From: Alphaproteobacteria bacterium
GTDB taxonomy: Bacteria > Pseudomonadota > Alphaproteobacteria > GCA-016699305
NCBI GenBank assembly: GCA_016699305.1
Contig: CP064970.1
Location: forward strand, 930,001-994,000
Direction of reading: 5' to 3'
DNA: 64,000 nt
In this document: piece by piece, positions 33,296 to 40,858 of the stretch
Layout: each line of letters begins with the position of its first letter
How positions within the stretch are numbered: position 1 is the first letter of the stretch
Program-made: the position numbers and the translations under genes
The notes under the pieces: model-generated
Database searches by the model: none
What the model was told of the DNA's origin: nothing
What the model saw: only the letters and a program-made list of their open reading frames with translations

Positions 33296-35107
33296 CTATG
33301 CCGCTTGCAAAGCAGGCGGCATGGGCGTTCCGACACGCCCTATGCCACTGCGAGGAACATTCGGCTCTGGTGGTTTGACTGTCATAAATCCCTTCGCGTC
33401 AAACCCTAGGCCGCATTCCTTGGCGACGAAGTCCTGCCATTTGTTGGGAATGTGATGAAAGTTCTCTAATTCTACAGGCTCGTTCTGCTCTTGCGCCTTG
33501 CGCAAGAGTGACTGAACTGCTGCCTTACAGATATCGGGGCTCCTTTGTTCTTTGGGGACGTATTCCAGCGCCCGCACATCCTGCATGATGGCCGCCATGC
33601 ACATCGCTTCATCGCGCAGTTCTTCGGGGACATCTTTCAGCGCCCACCCATTTCGCGTGACGGCGGCCAGGCACATCTTCTCATCGCGCAGCACTTCGGG
33701 GACATATCCCAGCGCCCACCCATTTCGCTTGACGGCGGCCAGGCACATCGTCTTATCACGCAGCACTCCGGGGACATATCCCAGCGCCATCCCATTTCGC
33801 TTGACGGCGGCCAGGCACATCTTTTCATCGCGCAGCTTTTTCGGGACATAATCCAGCGCCAGCACATCCTGCCTGATGGCCGCCATGCACATCGTCTTAT
33901 CACGCAGCACTTCGGGGACGTATTCCAGCGCCCTGCCATCCTGCATGACGGCGGCCAGGCACATCTTTTCATCGCGCAGCTTTTTCGGGACATAATCCAG
34001 CGCCCTGCCATCCTGCATGACGGCGGCCGGGCACATCTTTTCATCGCGCAGTTCTTCGGGGACATCTTTCAGCGCACACCCATTTCGCGTGACGGCGGCC
34101 AGGCACATCTTCTCATCGCGCAGCACTTCGGGGACATATACCAGCGCCACTCCACTCTGCGTGATGGCGGCCAGGCACATCGCTTCGTCGCGCAGTTCTT
34201 CGGGGACATGTTCCAGCACACACCAATCCTGCGTGACGGCTGCCATACACACCTTTTCGTCGCGTAGCTCTTTGGGGACGTATTCCAGCGCACACCCATT
34301 TTGCGTGACGGCGGCCAGGCACATCGCTTCGTCGCGCAGTTCTTCGGGGACATGTTCCAGCGCATACCCATTTCGCGTGACGGCGGCCAGGCACATCGTC
34401 TTATCACGCAGCTCTTCGGGGACGTATTCCAGCGCCCATCCATTCTGTGCGATGTTGGCTTGGGCGTAAGGCTCCAAGACAGGCCATAAATCGGGGTATC
34501 GGCACGTCAGATGGTCAAGCTTGATTTCCTCGTTTGCCGCGTCTTGAAACTGCCCCGAAGCGAAATGCAGCTGGTATTTATTAGTCTCGCCGGTTTTGTC
34601 CTGCATGCGAACAATCAGCAGAGGTCCCTCGCTGGCATAGTTCCAGAAATGGTTCGGCGCGGTGCCATAGGCCGTGCACCACTGCGTGCCGCGCCCTTCG
34701 CGTGTGGCCGCCGCGCTTGATAGGGGAATAACGATCCTTAGGCCGTTTTCATGGAAAAGCTCGATGATGTCCTGGGGGGCATCGGCGGCCAGGTCTTGCT
34801 CCGGGTCCTGCACCTCTTCGGGCAAGTACTGTGCAACGGCGCGGTATAGTTGCGGCAGGCTGGAATAGGAGCCGATTTTCCTTCCGGGCTTGCCGTCTGC
34901 CGTGTTGGGAAGGTTGTTTTTGTGCTGATGGAAGACAGGCAGATAGGCGCTGGCCTTGGGCAAATCCTCCAACAACAACCCATGATTCAAGAAAAGATCG
35001 CACAGCCAAGGGATATAGGTTTTTCGCTTGGTGGGGTCGGCGTCCATAAGCTGCTGATAGGCACCTGGCTCTTTCGCCTCGATTTTGGCTTTTAACGTGC
35101 TGCTCAT
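33296..35107 (-). CDS. DUF4116 repeat protein, diverged third paralogue (candidate T4BSS effector)
   Basis: A 603-residue protein with the same three-part design as the pair at 4-8 kb. The N-terminal domain keeps EGRGTQWCTAYGTAPNHFWN, LPKASAYLPVFHQHKNNLPN and the KYQLHF strand. Thirteen 24-residue repeats of consensus AVTRNGxALxYVPEELRDExM follow, and the C-terminal region shares LGFDAKGFMTVKP with the other copies. The repeats are more uniform among themselves than to those of the other two genes, which shows concerted evolution within each array. ATG 35107 (MSSTLKAKIEAKE) aligns with the start of copy 1; GTG 35122 is also open. It has no neighbours of related function. Confidence 0.8.
   Translation of the reverse strand: MSSTLKAKIEAKEPGAYQQLMDADPTKRKTYIPWLCDLFLNHGLLLEDLPKASAYLPVFHQHKNNLPNTADGKPGRKIGSYSSLPQLYRAVAQYLPEEVQDPEQDLAADAPQDIIELFHENGLRIVIPLSSAAATREGRGTQWCTAYGTAPNHFWNYASEGPLLIVRMQDKTGETNKYQLHFASGQFQDAANEEIKLDHLTCRYPDLWPVLEPYAQANIAQNGWALEYVPEELRDKTMCLAAVTRNGYALEHVPEELRDEAMCLAAVTQNGCALEYVPKELRDEKVCMAAVTQDWCVLEHVPEELRDEAMCLAAITQSGVALVYVPEVLRDEKMCLAAVTRNGCALKDVPEELRDEKMCPAAVMQDGRALDYVPKKLRDEKMCLAAVMQDGRALEYVPEVLRDKTMCMAAIRQDVLALDYVPKKLRDEKMCLAAVKRNGMALGYVPGVLRDKTMCLAAVKRNGWALGYVPEVLRDEKMCLAAVTRNGWALKDVPEELRDEAMCMAAIMQDVRALEYVPKEQRSPDICKAAVQSLLRKAQEQNEPVELENFHHIPNKWQDFVAKECGLGFDAKGFMTVKPPEPNVPRSGIGRVGTPMPPALQAA
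33521..34456 (-). repeat. Thirteen in-frame 72-bp DUF4116 repeats
   Basis: Thirteen contiguous 24-codon units. The arginine-aspartate pair after the leucine (LRDE or LRDK) is shared by nearly all units here and is absent from the arrays at 4-8 kb. The same array produces open frames on the opposite strand that I do not treat as genes. Confidence 0.9.
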
Positions 35108-35278
35108 GGAAACGGGGCTCACTCTGATAAACCGTTAGGAACGGTGATATTAAGACAGGCAACGATCATATCGATATAAGAATATTGCTTTCGTTGCGAG
35201 GCCTTGGATGCAGTAGCCGACTTTTCCTCTATCGCCTGTAACGGCCTAGAATCATTTATGAAACTCTGTGAACGGCGT

Positions 35279-36229
35279 CTATAAGCCCGTAGAAAAAACC
35301 CACCATCCCCAAACCCATGCGCATCCGACAAAGGCCCAGAATCCGGCCCAGGCATTGCTGCGGAAACGCCGCAGGCAGGCAGGGGCGTCATCGGGGTTCC
35401 AGCCCTGGATTTGGCCGATCAAATGCACCGTCAGGGGCAACACACCGATGGCCGCAAGGCTCCAACCGGCCCCGATCTGCATCATGGCTTGGGCCAGACA
35501 CGCCACGAACACGGTGTAAAATCCGGCGACCCAGCACGGACCGGCCCTGGGGCCAAAGACCAATGCGGTCGAGCGCAACCCCAGCCGCGCGTCGTCGGAC
35601 CGATCCTGAAAGGCGTAGATGGTGTCATAGCCCAAAGTCCAGCACAGCCCGGCGGCATAGAGCCACCAAGCCGCCGGCTCTAAATGTCCGGCCATGGCTA
35701 AGAACCCCAGCAAGGCCCCCCAATTAAAGGTCAGCCCCAGCACCAGTTGCGGCCAGGGGAAAAACCGTTTGGCCAAAGGATACAGCACGACCAAAGGCAG
35801 GCTTAACAAAGCCAGAACCAAAACTTGGCGCGGCAACAGGATCAACACACCCAGCCCCAGCAGCAGCAGACCTGCTAAAAACACCAGGGCCTGAGACACG
35901 CTGACCGCGCCGCTCGCCAAGGGCCGCCCACGGGTTCGCGCCACTTGGCGGTCGATCCGACGATCCCATAAATCATTGATCACGCATCCGGCGGCCCGCA
36001 TGACCAGCGCCCCGACACAAAACAGAAGAAATATTTCCCCCATGCGCCAGGATATCGGCACCAAAACCGCGCCCAGCATCGCGCCCCACAGGCAGGGCCA
36101 TAACAGCAACATCGTCCCAATCGGTCGATCCCACCGCGCCAACAGCGCGAAAGGCCGCAGTTTTTGAGGCAAAAACCGCATCAAGCCGCTTTGGGCGGCG
36201 ATATCGGTATGTGCCGGGATCAATGCCAT
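35279..36229 (-). CDS. ubiA: 4-hydroxybenzoate polyprenyltransferase
   Basis: A 316-residue inner-membrane prenyltransferase with about nine helices. It attaches a polyprenyl chain to 4-hydroxybenzoate in ubiquinone synthesis. The two Mg-diphosphate binding motifs are present: NDLWDRRIDRQVARTRGRPL (NDxxDxxxD) and YDTIYAFQDRSDDARLGL (second Asp-rich motif). The start RPIGTMLLLWPCLWGAM is typical of UbiA. It lies 70 bases downstream of smc on the same strand, so co-transcription is possible. Confidence 0.93.
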   Translation of the reverse strand: MALIPAHTDIAAQSGLMRFLPQKLRPFALLARWDRPIGTMLLLWPCLWGAMLGAVLVPISWRMGEIFLLFCVGALVMRAAGCVINDLWDRRIDRQVARTRGRPLASGAVSVSQALVFLAGLLLLGLGVLILLPRQVLVLALLSLPLVVLYPLAKRFFPWPQLVLGLTFNWGALLGFLAMAGHLEPAAWWLYAAGLCWTLGYDTIYAFQDRSDDARLGLRSTALVFGPRAGPCWVAGFYTVFVACLAQAMMQIGAGWSLAAIGVLPLTVHLIGQIQGWNPDDAPACLRRFRSNAWAGFWAFVGCAWVWGWWVFSTGL

Positions 36230-36299
36230 GGCCTGCGGGCATATGGGAAAGATGGGATCATCACAAAGAACATGGGCGACCCCAAATCGTCATTCGGCT

Positions 36300-39200
36300 C
36301 TACGCCGCCTCTTGCGTCTGAGCGATATCCTCGGGGGCGTCTTCGCGCAACGTCTCGGCCATCGCCAGATTCACCGATACCAATTGCGACACGCCCCGCT
36401 CGGCCATGGTCACGCCGTAGAGGCGATGCATGCGCGCCATCGTCAGGCGGTGATGGGTGATCACCAGAAAGCGTGTCTGGCCTAGGCCGGAAATATGTTC
36501 AAGCATATCGCAAAAACGCCCGACATTGGCTTCGTCCAAAGGCGCGTCAACCTCGTCCAACACGCAAATGGGCGACGGGTTGGTCAAGAACACGGCAAAC
36601 AGCAAAGCCAGGGCCGTCAAGGCCTGCTCGCCGCCCGACAACAGAGACAGAATCTGCAATTTCTTGCCCGGCGGGCTGGCATAGATTTCAAGCCCCGCCT
36701 CTAACGGATCGTCGCTGTCCACCAGTTTCAGATGCGCCGCGCCGCCGCCGAACAGGCGGGTGAACAGGTCTTGGAAATGACCGTCCACCAGATCGAAGGC
36801 CGCGCGCAGGCGTTCGCGCGCCTCGCGGTTGAGATTGCCGATGCCGCCGCGCAAGCGCGACATGGCCTCGGTCAGGTCCAGGCGTTCGGCGGTCAGACGT
36901 TCGATTTCCGCCTTGGCCTTGGCAGCCTCCTCTTCGGCGCACAAATTGACAGGCCCCATGGTGTCGCGTTCGCGCAGCAGTCGCGCCAAACGATCCTCCA
37001 AGGCGGCGATGCCCGATTCCAAATCCGGCTCGGGCAATGCGCTCGGCTCCTGATTGAGATGGGCGGTAATGTGATGCGCCACCTCCAACACACGCTCGCC
37101 CGAGGCTTGACAAGCGGCCTCGGCGCGGCCACGCGCTTCGCGCGCCTCGGCCAACGCGGATTCATGCCCGCGCGCCTCACGCGCCGCGCTTTGCGCCAGG
37201 TTCTCGGCGGCCTGAAGCCGGTCCGATGCCTCGCGCTGGGCGGTTTCCGCCTCTTGGGCCTTGTCCATCAACGCCGTGCGACGCGTGCGCAAATCGTCCG
37301 GACGCGCCGCCAGCTCGCTCATCTGCTGCGCCAGTTCCTGGGCGCGGGCGCGCAATTCGCCGCAACGCTGCCCCGCATGGCCGGCGCGTGCCTGCCATTG
37401 CTGGATTTCCTGGGCCACCGTCTCAAGCCGCGCGCGCGCGCTTTGCGCCTCGCGTTCCAGGCGCATGGATTCGGCTTGGTGCTGCGTCAGATGCGCCCGC
37501 GCCTCGGCCAGAACGGCGCGGATCGCCGATTCCTCGGCGCGCATGGCGGTAAGATCTGGCAAGCCGGCCAAATCTTGTTCGGCCCGCGCCAAGGCGGCCA
37601 CGGCCACGGACATATCCGATTCCAGGGTCTGCGCGGATTCGGCCAAGGCCTGCAACCGGCTGGAGGCCGCCGCCAGACGCTGCGACAATTCAGCCTGTAC
37701 GCGCCGTGCGGTATCCAATTCGCCAAAGGCCTGCTGCAAGGCGGCGCGTGCGGCACGGTCGGCCTGCGCGGCCTGGTCCCGGCTTTCGACGGCGCGCGCC
37801 AAGGCCGCCGTGGCGGCGGCATGGGTTTGTTCGGTTTGCGCGGCCTCGCCCCGCAACGAGGTCAGGCGGTTGCGCTGGCTAAGACGTATCGCGGCGGGTG
37901 TGGGAGCCTGGGCGGTGACGGCATAGCCATCCCAGCGCCAACAATCGCCCGCGCGGGTGACCAAAGCCTGGCCGGGACGCAATTGCGCCGCCAAAAGACG
38001 CGCCGTCTGGGCATCGGGGGCCAAACCGATATGCGACAAAGCGCGAGAAAGAGCCGCGCTGCCCGTGACATGCTTATCCAGCCCCACCACACCCTCGGGC
38101 AGAGCCTCGGACCGTTCATAAGGCGGCAAGGCGCACCAATGCGCCGGGGCGTTTTCATCCACGGGCGCGCCCAGGGCATCGCCCAAGGCGGCGGCCAGGG
38201 CGGCTTCGCATCCAGCCTCGACGCTGAGCAGGTCCGATAAGGGGGTCCCTGCCTTTTCCCCATGGCGAAGCATGTCTTCCAACGCGCCGATTTCAGCGCG
38301 TAAGCGAGTCAGACGACCTTGAACTTCTTGGGTTTCATGCCGCGCCTGCTGTTCGGCGTGGGCAGTTTCCTCGCGGGAGGCTTCGGCGGCCTCGCAGGTC
38401 GCGCGGGCCTCGCCCACGCGCTGTTCGGCGGCGCGGGTACGCGCCTCTTCAGCCGACAGGTCCGGATGGCGGGCGATCTCGGTTTCCAAAGCGGCGCGTT
38501 GTGCGGCCTGTTCGTCCAGACGCGCGGTGATATCGCGGCAACGACGCTGCGCTTGAGCCTTGGCCTCGGACAGGCTGGCGGCACGGGCCTGAGCCTCGCT
38601 GATGCGCCGCCCGACCCCGGACACATTCTCCTCTTGGGCAGAGACCTGGGCTTCGGCACTGGCGCGCGCCTGCTGCGCTTGCGGCAACTGCTTGGTCGCG
38701 TTGGCTTGGTTCTGGCCCAGGGTTTCTTGCTCTTGCGTCAAGCGAGCCAGGGCATGGCCGGCCTCTTCTTGCAAGGCCGCTTCGCGCGCGGCATCGGTCG
38801 CCGCCTGGGTCTGACGCTGCGCCAAAGCGTTGGTCTCGGCCTGCAAGCGGCGTTCTTCGTCGTCCAAAGCCTGGCGTTCCAGCACCAAACGCTGCACCAA
38901 GGCCGAGGCCGCCGCCGCCGCATCGCGCAAAGGCGGGAGATCGGCGGCGCGCTCGGTCGCCACCGTGGTGGCCGAGGCCGCATCGCCCACATGGGCGCGA
39001 ACCTGGCTTTCGGCCTCGGCAAAGGTCGTTTCAGCCGTCGCCTGGGCCGCGCGCGCATCGTGCCAACGCCGCGCCCACAGCGCGTATTCCGCCGCTTGCA
39101 ATCTTTCGCTCAGGCTGCGGTAACGCGCCGCCTGACGCGCCTGGTTGCGCAATTGCTTTTCCTGGGTATCCAGGGTGTTCAGTACGTCCTGGACGCGCAG

Positions 39201-39773
39201 TAAATTGGCCTCGGCCGCCTTCAGACGCAATTCGGCCTCGTGCCGCCTTGCATGCAGCCCGCCCACGCCCGCCGCTTCTTCCAACACCATGCGGCGATCT
39301 TGCGGCTTGGCATTGATAAGCGCGCCGATGCGGCCCTGGCTGACCATGCTGCTGGCATGCGCGCCCGTGGCCTGGTCGGCGAACAGGATTTGCACGTCGC
39401 GCGCGCGCACGCTGCGGCCATTGACCTTGTAATCCGAACCCGAGCCGCGTTCGATGCGCCGCGTGACGGCCAGATCGTCGCTGTTGTTGAACTCGGCCGC
39501 CGCCGTGCGACTGGTGTTATCCAAGTTTAAAGAGACTTCGGCCAGATTGCGCGACGGGCGCATCGCCGTCCCCGCGAAGATCACATCCTCCATCTCGGCA
39601 CCGCGCAAACGACGAGCCGAGGTCTCCCCCATCACCCAGCGCAACGCCTCGACAAGATTCGATTTGCCGCACCCATTCGGCCCGACGACACCCGTCAAGC
39701 CCGGCTCAATACGCAGCTCGGTTTCCTCGACGAAGGACTTGAATCCCAACAGACGTAAAGAAGTGAAATGCAC
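36300..39773 (-). CDS. smc: Chromosome segregation protein SMC
   Basis: An 1157-residue SMC ATPase that, with ScpA and ScpB, compacts and segregates the chromosome. Walker A is VVGPNGCGKSNLVEALRWVM near the N-terminus, the ABC signature LLSGGEQALTALALLFAVF and Walker B CVLDEVDAPLDEANVGRF are near the C-terminus. Two long Ala/Gln/Glu-rich coiled coils (about 165-500 and 640-990) flank the hinge (about 500-620). ScpA and ScpB are not in the window. It lies 21 bases downstream of the DsbA-like gene, in a DUF721 - dsbA - smc block typical of alphaproteobacteria. Confidence 0.97.
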   Translation of the reverse strand: MHFTSLRLLGFKSFVEETELRIEPGLTGVVGPNGCGKSNLVEALRWVMGETSARRLRGAEMEDVIFAGTAMRPSRNLAEVSLNLDNTSRTAAAEFNNSDDLAVTRRIERGSGSDYKVNGRSVRARDVQILFADQATGAHASSMVSQGRIGALINAKPQDRRMVLEEAAGVGGLHARRHEAELRLKAAEANLLRVQDVLNTLDTQEKQLRNQARQAARYRSLSERLQAAEYALWARRWHDARAAQATAETTFAEAESQVRAHVGDAASATTVATERAADLPPLRDAAAAASALVQRLVLERQALDDEERRLQAETNALAQRQTQAATDAAREAALQEEAGHALARLTQEQETLGQNQANATKQLPQAQQARASAEAQVSAQEENVSGVGRRISEAQARAASLSEAKAQAQRRCRDITARLDEQAAQRAALETEIARHPDLSAEEARTRAAEQRVGEARATCEAAEASREETAHAEQQARHETQEVQGRLTRLRAEIGALEDMLRHGEKAGTPLSDLLSVEAGCEAALAAALGDALGAPVDENAPAHWCALPPYERSEALPEGVVGLDKHVTGSAALSRALSHIGLAPDAQTARLLAAQLRPGQALVTRAGDCWRWDGYAVTAQAPTPAAIRLSQRNRLTSLRGEAAQTEQTHAAATAALARAVESRDQAAQADRAARAALQQAFGELDTARRVQAELSQRLAAASSRLQALAESAQTLESDMSVAVAALARAEQDLAGLPDLTAMRAEESAIRAVLAEARAHLTQHQAESMRLEREAQSARARLETVAQEIQQWQARAGHAGQRCGELRARAQELAQQMSELAARPDDLRTRRTALMDKAQEAETAQREASDRLQAAENLAQSAAREARGHESALAEAREARGRAEAACQASGERVLEVAHHITAHLNQEPSALPEPDLESGIAALEDRLARLLRERDTMGPVNLCAEEEAAKAKAEIERLTAERLDLTEAMSRLRGGIGNLNREARERLRAAFDLVDGHFQDLFTRLFGGGAAHLKLVDSDDPLEAGLEIYASPPGKKLQILSLLSGGEQALTALALLFAVFLTNPSPICVLDEVDAPLDEANVGRFCDMLEHISGLGQTRFLVITHHRLTMARMHRLYGVTMAERGVSQLVSVNLAMAETLREDAPEDIAQTQEAA

Positions 39774-39794
39774 GGTATCTCCTGACGATCAAAT

Positions 39795-40421
39795 TTAGTG
39801 GGAAGGTGCCAAAGCGGGAGCGACCGATGCCGCCCGCGCGCCCGACGCCAAGAGGCGATCAAACACAGTGGCGAAATCCTCGTATGGACGCTTGCCATAA
39901 AGGCGCTCGGTGCCGTTGACAATGAAGCTGGGCGTGCCTTGCAGACGCAGCCCCTTTACAGCCTCGTCGCTTTGGCGGGTCAGGGCATCGGTCACCGTCT
40001 TGTCGTTCATGCAGGCGCGCGCCTTGGCCTCGTCCAACCCCGCGAAGGCGGCCAATTTGGCTAAGGCCGTTTCGGTGTCCGGCGCGTGGGTCCAGCCTTT
40101 TTGCGCCCGATACAGCGCGGTCATCATCGGCTCGACCCGCAGACTGGACACGCAGCGCAGCAGCGCCGAGGCCAAAAGGCCGCTTTTGTCAAAAGCCAGG
40201 TCGTACATGTTCACGCGCACCTTGCCCGTGTCGATATATTCCTTGCGCAAGCGCGGCATCATCTGAGCGCTGAATTCGGCGCAATGGCTACAGGCCAAAG
40301 AGAAATACTCATCCACCACCACCGGCGCGTCGGGACGCCCCAAGGTCAAGATCGGCTCGGCCGCCCGCGCGCCGCCTGCCAGCATCAGCATAGCCAGTCC
40401 CATCAGCACCGCGATCCGCAT
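39795..40421 (-). CDS. DsbA-family periplasmic thiol oxidoreductase
   Basis: A 208-residue exported protein. ATG 40421 has GGGGGAG eight bases upstream and gives a signal peptide (AVLMGLAMLMLAGGARA-AE); the longer frame to 40469 does not. The thioredoxin fold has an active site CSHC in EYFSLACSHCAEFSAQMMPR, a helical insertion, and the cis-Pro loop LQGTPSFIVNG. It would introduce or shuffle disulfide bonds in the periplasm. Linked to DUF721 and smc, as commonly seen in this class. Confidence 0.88.
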   Translation of the reverse strand: MRIAVLMGLAMLMLAGGARAAEPILTLGRPDAPVVVDEYFSLACSHCAEFSAQMMPRLRKEYIDTGKVRVNMYDLAFDKSGLLASALLRCVSSLRVEPMMTALYRAQKGWTHAPDTETALAKLAAFAGLDEAKARACMNDKTVTDALTRQSDEAVKGLRLQGTPSFIVNGTERLYGKRPYEDFATVFDRLLASGARAASVAPALAPSH

Positions 40422-40471
40422 TCGATTGCTCCCCCTCTTGACCTGTCGATATGTCATGGTCGTGCGCAACT

Positions 40472-40858
40472 TTACCGGTGGTCGTTCCGTGGCTCAAGCG
40501 TTTTGCCGGGCATCGGAGACGCATGTTCGATCAGTAAACGTGAAATTGAATCTTTTCCGAAATAAGAATTAATCCTTTCAAGGATTTGCGGGGTCAGGGC
40601 CTGAATATCCGGGGCCAAGGGCGCGGGCACGCGCACACGCAATGCGCCGCCCTGCCCGGGGGCCTTCCCCATGCGCAGTTGCACCGGCGTCGTGTGCGAG
40701 GCAAGCTCGGGGCCGAGAATATCGTCCCAATGTTCCAGCAGACGGGCATAACGCGCCCATTCTTTGCCAAAAGCCGCGCTGGCCAAATCATGCACCGGCT
40801 CGGCCAGGGGGACGAGATGGCGGCGACGCTGATCGGTGACGGGAGATGCCTTGTTCAT
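40472..40858 (-). CDS. DUF721 family protein
   Basis: A 128-residue protein with the DUF721 pattern FGKEWARYARLLEHWDDILG, then LASHTTPVQLRMGK and a C-terminal LTPQILERINSYFGKDSI. The family's role is unclear; actinobacterial relatives are suspected DNA- or RNA-binding proteins. ATG 40858 overlaps the start of mutY on the other strand in TCATGA (40855-40860); an upstream in-frame start is possible but lacks similarity. Likely co-transcribed with the DsbA-like gene, 50 bases away. Confidence 0.8.
   Translation of the reverse strand: MNKASPVTDQRRRHLVPLAEPVHDLASAAFGKEWARYARLLEHWDDILGPELASHTTPVQLRMGKAPGQGGALRVRVPAPLAPDIQALTPQILERINSYFGKDSISRLLIEHASPMPGKTLEPRNDHR

Noticed and set aside
36732..38240. 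502-residue frame opposite smc.
   Set aside because: Shadow of the coiled-coil coding region of smc; no domain features.
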